Shown here: in pieces, positions 1-8,556 of the stretch
How positions within the stretch are numbered: position 1 is the first letter of the stretch
Layout: each line of letters begins with the position of its first letter
Assembly: GCF_002234405.1 (NCBI RefSeq)
Contig: NZ_NMQT01000035.1
Span: forward strand, 45,914 to 109,913
Origin: Amycolatopsis thailandensis
Lineage (GTDB): Bacteria; Actinomycetota; Actinomycetes; Mycobacteriales; Pseudonocardiaceae
Direction of reading: 5' to 3'
Length of the DNA stretch: 64,000 nt
The notes under the pieces: model-generated
What the model saw: the letters and a program-made list of their open reading frames with translations, nothing else
The model's database searches: none
Told to the model about the DNA's origin: nothing
Made by a program: the position numbers and the translations under genes

Positions 1-279
1 CAGCAGCCGGACCCGGCGGTCTTTCGGGTCCGGCTCGCGCGTGATCAGGCCGTCTTCCTGGAGCGTGTCGAGGGTGCCGATGATCCGGGTCTTGTCCGCG
101 CCGATCGCCTTGGCGAGCGCGGCCTGAGTGCGAACGGGACCGTCGTCGAGGGCGCTGAGCACCACGTAGCCCCACATCGTCAACCCGTGCTCCGCCAGCA
201 CCGGCGTCTCGGCGTTCATCAGCCTGCGCATCAGCCCGCCGAGCATCGCCGCGAGATCCGGCCTCCCTTGCTCCGCCAT
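1..279 (-). CDS. MarR-family transcriptional regulator, 3' end outside window
   Basis: An open frame with no stop runs from an ATG at 279 off the left edge; 93 codons are visible. The translation begins MAEQGRPDLAAMLGGLMRRL and contains a winged-helix core (recognition-helix region AALAKAIGADKTRIIGTLD, then the wing with DPKDRRVRLL), the classic MarR/SlyA signature including the DxRxxR wing. MarR proteins bind palindromes as dimers and usually repress themselves and a divergent neighbour. The next gene is divergent, and a perfect 9-bp inverted repeat sits between them at 326-350. The ligand cannot be inferred. The C-terminal dimerisation helix is not visible. Confidence 0.88.
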   Translation of the reverse strand, partial: MAEQGRPDLAAMLGGLMRRLMNAETPVLAEHGLTMWGYVVLSALDDGPVRTQAALAKAIGADKTRIIGTLDTLQEDGLITREPDPKDRRVRLL

Positions 280-313
280 GCGCAGACCATACCGACCGAA
301 GTCACGGAATCGG

Positions 314-350
314 TTGACGAACTCGTACGCATATGTAGATGATATGCGTA
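314..350 (+). promoter_or_regulatory. Promoter with perfect palindrome, probable MarR operator
   Basis: TACGCATAT (326-334) and ATATGCGTA (342-350) are exact reverse complements separated by 7 nt. A TTGACG -35-like box (314-319) and a TAGATG -10-like box (336-341, 16-nt spacer) put the transcription start at about 348-350, on the ATG at 350, so the message would be leaderless. The palindrome covers the -10 box and the start codon, where a bound MarR dimer would block transcription. The repeat is seen directly; the regulator assignment is inferred from the divergent MarR gene. Confidence 0.6.
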
Positions 351-955
351 TGCCTATCGATGAACTCCGCTTCCTCGACGCCATCGTGACCCGGACGAGC
401 CTCGACCTCGTCGCCAAGATCACCCCGGCGGACCTGACCAAACCGACCCCGTGCAGCGCCTGGACCCTGCACGGCCTGCTGGCACACATGGCCACCCAGC
501 ACCACGGCTTCGCCGCCGCGGCCGACGGTGAGAGCGACCTCGGCTGGCGACTTCTCCCGCTGGGCGACGATCCCGTCGAGACCTATCGCACCTCGGTCAA
601 CCGGGTGCTGAACGCCTTCGTCCCCCACGACCTCGCCGACCGGAAGTTCGCGCTTCCCGAGTTCTCCACCGAAGTCACCTTCACCGCGGAGCAGGCCCTC
701 GGTTTCCATTTCGTGGACTACCTGGTGCACTCCTGGGACGTCGCCAAGACCCTCGGCCTGCCGGTGAAGTTCGAGCAGGAGGTGCTCGACGCGGGGCTGA
801 AGTTCGCCGAGTCGATTCCAGACGGGCGGAACCGGACCGCACCGGGCGCCGCTTTCGGCCCGGCAGTGGCCGCGACAGGACCGTCCGATCTGGACACGAT
901 CGTCGCCCTGCTCGGCCGCTCACCCTCGTGGCCGGACGTCACACCTCAGGCTTGA
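350..955 (+). CDS. TIGR03086-type metal-binding protein (DinB/mycothiol maleylpyruvate isomerase superfamily)
   Basis: This 201-residue protein matches the actinobacterial TIGR03086 family of the DinB/MDMPI superfamily, four-helix proteins that bind a divalent metal and often use mycothiol. The N-terminal signature TPCSAWTLHGLLAHMATQHH supplies the usual first metal-binding histidine, and HFVDYLVHSWDVAKTLG holds the later HxxxxxxH region. I chose the ATG at 350 because the promoter predicts a leaderless transcript starting there; an ATG at 344 and a longer frame from 278 are alternatives without ribosome binding sites. The gene is divergent from a MarR gene and probably repressed by it. A role in detoxifying small electrophiles is inference. 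Confidence 0.8.
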   Translation: MPIDELRFLDAIVTRTSLDLVAKITPADLTKPTPCSAWTLHGLLAHMATQHHGFAAAADGESDLGWRLLPLGDDPVETYRTSVNRVLNAFVPHDLADRKFALPEFSTEVTFTAEQALGFHFVDYLVHSWDVAKTLGLPVKFEQEVLDAGLKFAESIPDGRNRTAPGAAFGPAVAATGPSDLDTIVALLGRSPSWPDVTPQA

Positions 956-978
956 CCGGTACCAGCTCGACGGAGTGT

Positions 979-1698
979 TCAGCGACGGGCGATGAGCATC
1001 TCGATGCCGTCCAGGATGCGGCCGAGACCGAACTCTATGTCGGCGTCCTCGATGCCTTCTTCGCTGTACGCCTCGCCGGAGACCACGGCGGCAACGCGTG
1101 TATAGCCGCGCCTCTGAAGATGTGGCCCCAAGAACCCGCTCAGCGCCCGGACTTGCTCGGGCGGGCTCGCGTTCACGTCCCGCAGCAGGGAAGCGGTGCT
1201 GCGCACCCACCCGTCGACCAGGACGGCGCAGCCCATCACGTCCTGGGTTCCCAGACCTGAGCCGGACATCCCCTCCAGGAAGTTCTCCAGCCACCCCAGA
1301 AGATTCGGCGTACTCGGCGCGCGGCGCACCGGCAAGTCGATCAGCCACGGATGGCGGCGGCTGCGTTCCAGGAGCGCGCGGGCCCAGGCGGTGACCGCGG
1401 CGCGCCAGTCACCGGACGACGGTTTCGGCGGCGGACCCCACGCCGCTTCGGCGACGAGGACGAGCAGTTCCTCTTTGGAGCTCAGGTAGCGGTAAAGCGC
1501 GTTCGCGGTGATCCCGAGACGTTTGGCGATCGACGGCATGGACAGTGCCGCGTAACCCTCCGCGTCGGCCTGTGCGATGGCCGCGTCGACGATCTGGTCG
1601 AGGCTGTACCCCGGCTTCGGCCCGCGCCTCGGCGCCGGGGCATGCCCCCAGGCCAGCGCGGTGCCCGGCGGCAGCAACTCGATCTCGGCGTCGTCCAT
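979..1698 (-). CDS. TetR/AcrR-family regulator with TetR_C_1-like C-terminal domain
   Basis: The 239-residue protein has an N-terminal helix-turn-helix (about residues 30-75; SMPSIAKRLGITANALYRYL, then SSKEELLVLVAEAAW) and a C-terminal ligand-binding region of the type seen in tetracycline-repressor-like proteins (WARALLERSRRHPWLIDLPV, GWLENFLEGM). The start is the ATG at 1698; a longer frame from 1737 would run through the operator region. It is divergent from the secreted carotenoid oxygenase, with repeated CATACAC(T/A)GT elements in the gap, so it most likely represses itself and that gene. The inducer is unknown; an apocarotenoid or aromatic compound would fit the neighbour. Confidence 0.85.
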   Translation of the reverse strand: MDDAEIELLPPGTALAWGHAPAPRRGPKPGYSLDQIVDAAIAQADAEGYAALSMPSIAKRLGITANALYRYLSSKEELLVLVAEAAWGPPPKPSSGDWRAAVTAWARALLERSRRHPWLIDLPVRRAPSTPNLLGWLENFLEGMSGSGLGTQDVMGCAVLVDGWVRSTASLLRDVNASPPEQVRALSGFLGPHLQRRGYTRVAAVVSGEAYSEEGIEDADIEFGLGRILDGIEMLIARR

Positions 1699-1730
1699 CC
1701 GGGCATTGTTGCATCCAAAACAGGTAAAGG

Positions 1731-1756
1731 CATACACTGTTCATGCCATACACAGT
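1731..1756. promoter_or_regulatory. Repeated element in TetR/carotenoid-oxygenase divergent gap
   Basis: CATACACTGT (1731-1740) and CATACACAGT (1747-1756) are near-identical direct repeats 16 bp apart, and their ends ACTGT/ACAGT are also inverted. They lie between the TetR start (1698) and the oxygenase start (1782), the expected place for a shared operator. Binding by the neighbouring TetR is inferred. Confidence 0.45.
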
Positions 1757-1781
1757 TAAATCTGGAGTTGGGGGATCGACC

Positions 1782-3257
1782 ATGACCGAACCGAACAGGC
1801 GGAACGTGCTTCGGGGGGCCGCCGCGCTGGCCATCGGCGGAGTCGCCGCGACCTATGGGAGCACCGGGTCCGCCGCCGCTCAGCCTCTTTCGCCCGCCGC
1901 GGCGAAGGAGCGTTTCCCTTTCATCGAGGGTGCTTTCGCGCCGGTGAAGGAGGAAGTGACCGCGTTCGGACTGCCGGTCACAGGCCGGATTCCGAAGGAC
2001 CTCTGCGGGCGGTACCTGCGCACCGGGCCGAACGTCCTCGGACTCGAAGACCCGCGCGCTCACCACTGGATGATGGGTGAGGGGATGGTGCACGGCGTCC
2101 GGCTGCGTGACGGGAAGGCCGAGTGGTACCGCAACCGCTGGGTGCGTTCGTCCGGTGTCGCGGCGAAGCTGGGCGAGCGATACCCGTGGCCGGTGCCCGC
2201 CGAAGACTTCGCGCCGAACACGCACGTGATCAGCCACCACGGCCGCATTCTCACCTTGCAGGAGTCCGGCGCGCCGCCGTACGAGCTCGACGGCGAACTG
2301 AACACGTTGGGGCCGTTCGACTTCGGTGGCTCGCTGGAGGGTTCCTACACTGCGCACACCAAGTTCGACGCCCACGCCGACGAACTGCACGCGGTGACCT
2401 ATCACCCGACCTGGGACCACGTGCGGCATCTGCTGGTCGACCGAACCGGCCGCGTGGTGCGGACCACCCTGATCCCGGTCACCGACAGCCCGATGATGCA
2501 CGACTTCGGGCTCACCGAGAACTACGTGGTCGTCTTCGACGTGCCGGTCACCTTCGACCCGCGCCCGGGCAAGGTCGTGCCCTACAAGTGGAACACCGAA
2601 CACCCGGCCAGGGTGGGGGTGATGAAACGCGACGGCGGTCCGGTCCGCTGGTTCGGGGTGGATCCCGTGTTCTACTCGCACACGCTCAACGCCTACGAAC
2701 AGGGCGACACGGTGGTGGTCGACCTGACCACGATGCCGGCGCCGTTCGAGGTGGCGGGCAAGCAGGGCTTCGGCGGCCCGTCGGCGTCGGGCCCGCCGGT
2801 GCTGGAGCGCTGGACGATCGATCTCGCGCGGGGACGCGTGCGGCGCCGTGTCCTCGACGACCGGCCGCAGGAGTTCCCGCGGGTCAACGAAAGCCTGGTG
2901 TCGCGGCGGCACCGGTACGGCTACTCGGCCTCGCCGGGCGAACTGTTCGACGTCTACCTGGACAAGCCCGCCAACTCCTTCGGCAACGCGTTGATCAAGC
3001 ACGACCTGCGGAGTGGACGTTCGGAAGTCCACCGCTTCGGCCGAGGTGCCGACGCGAGCGAAGCCGTCTTCGTGCCATCGGCTCGGAGCAAGGCGGAGGA
3101 CGACGGCTACGCCCTCGCTTACGTGAACAACCCTGACCGCGGCGCCTCGGATCTGGTGATCCTCTCGGCGCAGGACTTCACCGCGAAACCGTTGGCCCGC
3201 ATCCACCTGCCGAGGCCGGTGCCCTTGGGCTTCCACGGCAGCTGGGTCGCCGACTGA
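1782..3257 (+). CDS. Tat-exported carotenoid oxygenase (RPE65/lignostilbene dioxygenase family)
   Basis: The 491-residue enzyme is a non-haem iron dioxygenase that cleaves C=C bonds in carotenoids, apocarotenoids or stilbenes. It starts at ATG 1782 behind a GGGGGA site. A Tat signal (NRRNVLRGAAALAIGG, cleavage near residue 34) predicts export, unusual because most bacterial homologues are cytoplasmic. The four iron-binding histidines appear as H192 (SYTAHTKFD), H240 (PMMHDFGLTENY), H300 (YSHTLNAYE) and H485 (GFHGSW). Length is normal for the family. It is divergent from a TetR gene and ends at a strong bidirectional hairpin. Substrate is unknown; a secreted enzyme could act on plant stilbenes or lignin-derived dimers. 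Confidence 0.92.
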   Translation: MTEPNRRNVLRGAAALAIGGVAATYGSTGSAAAQPLSPAAAKERFPFIEGAFAPVKEEVTAFGLPVTGRIPKDLCGRYLRTGPNVLGLEDPRAHHWMMGEGMVHGVRLRDGKAEWYRNRWVRSSGVAAKLGERYPWPVPAEDFAPNTHVISHHGRILTLQESGAPPYELDGELNTLGPFDFGGSLEGSYTAHTKFDAHADELHAVTYHPTWDHVRHLLVDRTGRVVRTTLIPVTDSPMMHDFGLTENYVVVFDVPVTFDPRPGKVVPYKWNTEHPARVGVMKRDGGPVRWFGVDPVFYSHTLNAYEQGDTVVVDLTTMPAPFEVAGKQGFGGPSASGPPVLERWTIDLARGRVRRRVLDDRPQEFPRVNESLVSRRHRYGYSASPGELFDVYLDKPANSFGNALIKHDLRSGRSEVHRFGRGADASEAVFVPSARSKAEDDGYALAYVNNPDRGASDLVILSAQDFTAKPLARIHLPRPVPLGFHGSWVAD

Positions 3258-3262
3258 GTGCC

Positions 3263-3294
3263 AGGGCGGTCGCCGGGTGCCCGGCGACCGCCCT
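3263..3294. terminator. Bidirectional terminator hairpin
   Basis: A perfect 15-bp inverted repeat (AGGGCGGTCGCCGGG, 2-nt centre, exact complement) lies between the convergent carotenoid oxygenase and DUF5682 genes, with a short T run on the + side. It should terminate both transcripts. Confidence 0.85.
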
Positions 3295-3299
3295 TTGGT

Positions 3300-6056
3300 T
3301 CACACCCCGGTGAGCACCTCCTCCAGTGCGGCGCCGGTGTCCGGATATCGCTCCAGCAGCGCCAATCCGGTCGGTGTGGCACTCCCCCACGGTTCGTCGC
3401 AGCCCAGCAGGCCGGCCACGGCGTCACAAGCCGCCGGATGCGCCGCCAGCAACGCCAAGCCGCCGCCCCCGGCCTTCCTGGTCACCGCGAGCGGTTCCGG
3501 CTGGGCCTTCCAGGGCGGAACCCATTCGTCGAGCGCAGCGAGCCGTCCGGGGAAGATCCGCCCGGCTTCACGCACGATCAGCGGCACCAGCTCGGCGCCC
3601 CTCGACCGGAGCGTGGTGATCAACGTCGGCAGCCAGGGCAGCAGCAGCCTGTCCGGGAGCTCGGCGAAGGCGTTCGACATCGCCTCGACGACGAAGTCGG
3701 CCAGCCCCGGCGCGGGTTCCAGCGCGTGGACGAACCCGCTGAGGTAGCGCGGATAAGCGGGCAGCACCATCGGATTGGCCAAGAGCTCGGCGCACCGCTC
3801 ACGCAGCTCCGCACGCGAGAGGGTTCCGAGCTGGACCTGTGCCGCCCACAGCAGCGCCACCTTCGACGGCTCCTGTGGATGCGATCCGGCGATTGACAAC
3901 TCCAGCTGGGTCCGGTCGCAGCCCAGTGACAGGGCCAGCGCCTCCATGCTGAACAGGAAGCCGAGCATCGCGGCGACCTGTTCGACACCGGCCTCCTCGT
4001 CGGCGAACGCCGCCGGAAGCAGGGTGCAGTAGTGCGCGTACCCCGTCCTGACGAAGTCCTCGATCCACTTCGGCAGCACCGGCTCGCTGGTCCGGTAGTG
4101 CGCCAGCAGCCTCCGCACCCGCCGCAGCACTTCCGGCGCGCCGTCGACGGTGCGTTCGGTGGCCAGCACCTCCAGGGCACGCGTGCCCAGCTCCCCCGCC
4201 AGCCGGGCGCTGCGCAGGTAGAGCGTCGCGTCCTCGACTGCGCCGAGCACCTTCGCCGCGGTGGCCTGCGGGTGATAGGCGGCGCGCCGAAGCCGTTGTT
4301 CCAGCACCTGTTCGATGCTGACGCCCTCGTAACCCAGCTCGATCAGGGCTCGCTGATGGGTGCCCAGCGCCAGATCCCACGACTCCTGGATCGGCCGTTC
4401 ACCGAGCCGCCGCTCCCCCATGATCGGCCGTGCCGCGCCGTGCGGCATCAGATACCTCAGCATCCACAGCAGGTCGGAGCACGGCTCCAGCTCCGGCCGC
4501 GAGGCGATGTCGAGCAGGGCCCGCTGCACACCGCGTTGCTGCAGCTTGAGGTTCAGCGGCTCCAGCCTGTCGTGCACGTCGCGCGCCAGCGGTGGCAACG
4601 CGTCGTAGCCGACCTGGCCGATCCGGTCGCCGCCCATCATGATCTCTACGAGTCGGCGCACGTCGCGCCTGCCGGGCACGACGTCCTTCTCGATGCAGGT
4701 GACCGCCGCGTCCTGGAAGTCGTACGGCGTCGGCTTGGCCCTGTCCCGCAGGCCCGCCAGCAGGATCGAGGTCTCGAACACCGCGATGGCGTCGGCCGTC
4801 GAAGACAGGTAGCCGTTACGGCGGGCTGCCCGCACGATCTCGACCGACCAGCCCAGCAACTCGGCCTCGTCCAGCTTGTCGAGGACCGGAGACCGTTGCA
4901 GGAAGCCCGAAAGCTGATCCGATGCGACGGGATCCGTCGTGGGCGCGGGCAGCTCCGCGGCCTTCTTCCGCTTCGGCCCGCCCACCTGTCCTTCCAGCTG
5001 GAACTGCTTCACCTTGGTGCGCTTGAGGTTCTTCGCCCATTCGGTCGCGGCGATCGACACCGATCCCCCGGCGAGACCGAACTGAGCTTCGATCGACGCG
5101 TGACTCGACGGGATCAGCCCGTACTGCCAGGTGCTCCCGCTGCGCGGGCTGATCACGAACCCGTCCGTCCCCTCGACACCGAACTCCGCGACCCGGCTGG
5201 CCGCGTGGAAGGCGCCGCAGATGTAGAGGCAGTCCGCCGGATCCGCGCCCGACGCGGCGAGATGCTCGCGCATGCGGGTCCACATGTAGCGCTCGCGGTC
5301 TTCGTCCACCCGCACGCGGCGGGTGTCCCCGGGCGCGAGCCGGCGGAACAGGCTGCCGATGAGGAACATGACCTGGCGGTAGGTGTCGTGGTCGCTGTCG
5401 CCGAGCGGCAGCTCGACGTACTGGTGCCACCACTCCGACCAGTGCCGCACCCGCCCGTGCCGCAGCAGGTGTTCCTCGAGTTCGGCGAATCGGGGCCGCA
5501 GGTCGCCGATCTCCACACCCACCGCGTCGCCGTGCAGCGCGGCCTCCTCTTCCGCGGGCGGCGCGTCCGGATCGGGCGACGGCTCACGCTCGTCCCATTG
5601 GAAGACGTGATCCGCCGACCGGTCGACGAGGACGAGTTCGACGCCCGGGGTGTCGAGGGCGTACGCGATCGCCTGGTACTCCGCCGAAGCCTCGGTGATC
5701 GGCGCGACCACCGACAGCGGTGCCCACTCGGCGGGGAATCCCTTCACGTCGGTCGCGAAGGCCTGAACCGCCACGGGAAGGCGGCAGTTGCGCAGCTCGG
5801 TCAGCAGCGGTGCCATGTCCTCGCACAGTTCGAGGTACACCACCTTCGGCTGCTTCTCCCGCAGCCGCCGCGCCATCGCCACGGCCGAAGCCGGGGAATG
5901 GTGGCAGACCGGGAAGATCTCCAAGGGCTCCCGTACCGCGCGGTCGACGTCGTCGACGAGCCCGAGCAGGATGCCCTCCAGAGCGCCGGGCCCGTCGGCG
6001 AAGGCGGCCGCGGCCTCCTGCAACTGGCCGCGTAACGCCTCGAAGGCGCCGCTCAC
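3300..6056 (-). CDS. DUF5682-family protein, effector-like member of MoxR-VWA operon
   Basis: The 918-residue protein starts at GTG 6056, overlapping the MoxR stop by 4 nt. The N-terminal third has a histidine- and glutamate-rich motif (FPVCHHSPASAVAMARRL, then VVYLELCED) and later GAFHAASRVAEFG, recalling the histidine/glutamate hydrolase fold of EreA/ChaN/TraB proteins; the fold assignment is inference. The remaining two thirds are mostly helical with no recognised motif. DUF5682 proteins are known from actinobacterial operons with MoxR ATPases, VWA proteins and SWIM zinc fingers, exactly the set here. It is the last operon gene and the best candidate for the enzymatic effector; no signal peptide or membrane segment is visible. 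Confidence 0.82.
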   Translation of the reverse strand: MSGAFEALRGQLQEAAAAFADGPGALEGILLGLVDDVDRAVREPLEIFPVCHHSPASAVAMARRLREKQPKVVYLELCEDMAPLLTELRNCRLPVAVQAFATDVKGFPAEWAPLSVVAPITEASAEYQAIAYALDTPGVELVLVDRSADHVFQWDEREPSPDPDAPPAEEEAALHGDAVGVEIGDLRPRFAELEEHLLRHGRVRHWSEWWHQYVELPLGDSDHDTYRQVMFLIGSLFRRLAPGDTRRVRVDEDRERYMWTRMREHLAASGADPADCLYICGAFHAASRVAEFGVEGTDGFVISPRSGSTWQYGLIPSSHASIEAQFGLAGGSVSIAATEWAKNLKRTKVKQFQLEGQVGGPKRKKAAELPAPTTDPVASDQLSGFLQRSPVLDKLDEAELLGWSVEIVRAARRNGYLSSTADAIAVFETSILLAGLRDRAKPTPYDFQDAAVTCIEKDVVPGRRDVRRLVEIMMGGDRIGQVGYDALPPLARDVHDRLEPLNLKLQQRGVQRALLDIASRPELEPCSDLLWMLRYLMPHGAARPIMGERRLGERPIQESWDLALGTHQRALIELGYEGVSIEQVLEQRLRRAAYHPQATAAKVLGAVEDATLYLRSARLAGELGTRALEVLATERTVDGAPEVLRRVRRLLAHYRTSEPVLPKWIEDFVRTGYAHYCTLLPAAFADEEAGVEQVAAMLGFLFSMEALALSLGCDRTQLELSIAGSHPQEPSKVALLWAAQVQLGTLSRAELRERCAELLANPMVLPAYPRYLSGFVHALEPAPGLADFVVEAMSNAFAELPDRLLLPWLPTLITTLRSRGAELVPLIVREAGRIFPGRLAALDEWVPPWKAQPEPLAVTRKAGGGGLALLAAHPAACDAVAGLLGCDEPWGSATPTGLALLERYPDTGAALEEVLTGV

Positions 6057-7165
6057 GAGAGGGTGGCGATCGTGTCGCGGCCGCCGTCGAGGAACTCCGG
6101 CCAGTCCCCGCCCTCGTCCTTGCTGCGCGGCTCGACGACGCCGTGCAGGTACTTGTTGAGGATCGCCAGGTCCTCCGGCTCACGCCGGGCGAGCGAGCCG
6201 ACGAGCGAGGACGCGAGCGTGCGGGCGGTCAGCGCGCGTTCCCCGAAGAAGTTGCTGTGCAGGACCGCGTCTTCGAGCACGCCGATCTGTTCGGCGGTGG
6301 ACAGCGCGGACTCCAGCTTCTCGTCGTCGCTGCCCGCGGCCGCCGCCGCGGCGCGCAGATCGCCGAAGCTGCGCAGCAGCACGTCGAGCAGTGTCGGCGG
6401 CACGTCCAGCTCGATCTGGTGACGGCGCAGAAGCTCCTCGGTGCGGAAGCGGACGATCTCCGCCTCGCTCTTCTTGTTCGTCACCACGGGGATGCGGACG
6501 AAGTTGAACCGGCGCTTGAGCGCGGAGGACAGATCGTTGACGCCGCGGTCACGGCTGTTGGCGGTGGCGATCACGGAGAAGCCCGGCTTGGCGAAGACGA
6601 TGCCGTCGCTGTCCAGTTCCGGCACCGAGATGTACTTCTCGGAAAGGATCGAGATCAGCGCGTCCTGGACGTCGCTGGTGGACCGGGTCAGCTCCTCGAA
6701 GCGGCCGATCGAACCCGCCTCCATCGCCGTCATGATCGGCGACGGGATCATGGACTCGCGGGACTGCCCCTTGGCGATGACCATGGAGACGTTCCACGAG
6801 TACTTGATGTGGTCTTCTGTGGTGCCGGCGGTTCCCTGCACGACGAGCGTGGAGTTACGGGAGATCGCCGCGGCCAGCAGTTCGGCGAGCCAGCTCTTGC
6901 CGGTGCCGGGGTCGCCGATCAGCAGCAGGCCGCGGTCGGAGGCGAGCGTGACGATGGCTCGCTCGACGATGCTCCGGTCACCGAACCACTTCTGCGAGAT
7001 TTCGCGGTCGAGGCCGTCGGCTCGCTCGGAACCGAGGACGAACAGACGGATCATCTTCGGGGACAGCCGCCACGCGAACGGTTTGGGGCTGTCGTCGACG
7101 GACTCCAGCCAGTCCAGTTCTTCGGCGTACTTGAGTTCGGCGGGGGCGCGCAGGACGTCGGACAT
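6053..7165 (-). CDS. MoxR-type AAA+ ATPase
   Basis: The 370-residue protein carries Walker A GDPGTGKS (K90), a sensor-1 region (FSVIATANSRDRG) and an arginine-finger segment (ALKRRFNFVRIP), all typical of MoxR-like AAA+ ATPases, which remodel partners together with VWA proteins. The usual Walker B DE is replaced by EE in GRFEELTRSTSDVQ; the catalytic second glutamate is retained. The start is ATG 7165; 20 bp separate it from the VWA gene, and its stop overlaps DUF5682. It likely couples ATP hydrolysis to the VWA and DUF5682 proteins as a regulated switch or chaperone. Confidence 0.9.
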   Translation of the reverse strand: MSDVLRAPAELKYAEELDWLESVDDSPKPFAWRLSPKMIRLFVLGSERADGLDREISQKWFGDRSIVERAIVTLASDRGLLLIGDPGTGKSWLAELLAAAISRNSTLVVQGTAGTTEDHIKYSWNVSMVIAKGQSRESMIPSPIMTAMEAGSIGRFEELTRSTSDVQDALISILSEKYISVPELDSDGIVFAKPGFSVIATANSRDRGVNDLSSALKRRFNFVRIPVVTNKKSEAEIVRFRTEELLRRHQIELDVPPTLLDVLLRSFGDLRAAAAAAGSDDEKLESALSTAEQIGVLEDAVLHSNFFGERALTARTLASSLVGSLARREPEDLAILNKYLHGVVEPRSKDEGGDWPEFLDGGRDTIATLS

Positions 7166-7185
7166 TTCGTGCCTTTCGGGGAGGT

Positions 7186-8556
7186 TCAGGAGGTGAGGAA
7201 AGTCTTGAGTTCGTGGACGAGCTTGGTGATGTGACCGGAGATCACCGGGGTGCCGAGGTCCTTGAAGCGCTCGCGGAACCACGGGTTGACGCTGCCCCGG
7301 CCGGCGCTGGTGACCGAGCCGACCGGGATGAATTTCGCCCCGGACCGGTGGATCGCGGCCATGCTTTCGAAGAGCTGCTCGACGCGGGTCTCGTAGAAGT
7401 CGGAGATCCACACCACCACGGTGTTCGTGGGTTCGGCGATCTTCGGCTGGGTCAGTCCCATCGCGACCATGCCGTCGTTGCCGCCACCGAGATTGGTGCG
7501 CAGCAGGGTTTCGAACGGGTCGTGCACCCACGGGGTGAGGTCGAGCGCCTGGGTGTCGTAGGCGATCAGGTGGACGTCCACTTTGGGCAGTCCGGCGAAG
7601 ATCGAGGCCAGTACGGCGCAGTTGACCATCGAGTCCACCATGGAACCGGACTGGTCGACGACCGCGATGAGCCGCTGTGGTGTGGTCTTCTTCGCGGTCT
7701 GCTTGTAGTAGAGCCTGTCGACGTAGAGCCTTTCCTCTTCCGGGCTCCAGTTGGTGAGGTTCTTCCAGATGGTGCGATCGAGGTCGAGGTTGCGGAAAAC
7801 GCGCTTCGGCGGGACCGAGCGGTCCACCTTGCCCGTCGAGGCCTTCTCCACCTGGGTGCGCAGGACCTCCGCGATCTCGTCGACGTAGCGGCGGATCAGC
7901 GACTTGGCGTTGGCCAGCGCCACTCCGGACAGGTTGTCCTTGTCCCGCAACAACTGTTCGATGAGCGACATGCTCGGGCTCAGCTTCGCGGCGAGCGCGG
8001 GATCGGCGAGGACCTCGCGCAGATGCATCCGCTTGACGAGGTCCGCTTCGATACCGGCGAGGTCCGGCCCGATCGCCGGGAGCAGCGTGCTCAAGTCGGG
8101 AGTGCCGCCCCCACCGGTGCCGCCCAGACCGGTCGGTGCACCTCCCGGCCTGCCGCCGCGCAGCTCACCCGGACGGCACCCCAGCGCGCGCTCGAGCCAG
8201 CCCGCGTCGGCCTGCCAGCAGGACAGCTGCCCGGCCGTCACCGTGTGCGGTGCCGGGGCGAAGACGTTGAGCAGCACCTTCGACACCAGCGCCGCGCGCC
8301 GCACTTCGGCGGCCTTGTCCCGGCTGTCCTCGGTTTCGGGGACCATCAGCCCGTCGAACTCGGCGGCGAGCTCCGGATGCCGCTGGACGACCGAGTCGAC
8401 CGCGACGTTCGGATCCAGCAACGCCGACGGCAAGCCGATGTCCTCGACCACGGCCACACTCGCCGATTCGAGCGCGGCCTGCTCATCGCCGTCGAAGAGC
8501 CGGGCGAGCAGCCGCCAGTACAGGACCTGACGGCGGTTGTCCTCGGAGTCGGTCAT
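7186..8556 (-). CDS. VWA-domain protein, MoxR partner
   Basis: The 456-residue protein has a C-terminal von Willebrand factor A domain from about residue 295 with an intact MIDAS start (DQSGSM, D301), a later threonine region (LLRTNLGGGNDG) and the acidic turn WISDF. The N-terminal 290 residues are helical with a glycine-rich linker (about 132-152). MoxR-associated VWA proteins bind Mg2+-dependent ligands and connect the ATPase to clients. The ATGA overlap at 8553-8556 shows translational coupling to the upstream gene. No signal peptide or membrane anchor is seen, so it is probably cytoplasmic. Confidence 0.9.
   Translation of the reverse strand: MTDSEDNRRQVLYWRLLARLFDGDEQAALESASVAVVEDIGLPSALLDPNVAVDSVVQRHPELAAEFDGLMVPETEDSRDKAAEVRRAALVSKVLLNVFAPAPHTVTAGQLSCWQADAGWLERALGCRPGELRGGRPGGAPTGLGGTGGGGTPDLSTLLPAIGPDLAGIEADLVKRMHLREVLADPALAAKLSPSMSLIEQLLRDKDNLSGVALANAKSLIRRYVDEIAEVLRTQVEKASTGKVDRSVPPKRVFRNLDLDRTIWKNLTNWSPEEERLYVDRLYYKQTAKKTTPQRLIAVVDQSGSMVDSMVNCAVLASIFAGLPKVDVHLIAYDTQALDLTPWVHDPFETLLRTNLGGGNDGMVAMGLTQPKIAEPTNTVVVWISDFYETRVEQLFESMAAIHRSGAKFIPVGSVTSAGRGSVNPWFRERFKDLGTPVISGHITKLVHELKTFLTS

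Noticed and set aside
3300..6035. Long plus-strand open frames (over 600 codons) opposite the DUF5682 gene, and similar ones opposite the CHAT gene (21856-25299) and the PKS (53949-57296)
   Set aside because: They are antisense shadows of high-GC coding sequence: arginine/proline/alanine-rich translations without domains, no ribosome binding sites, and a convincing gene on the other strand.
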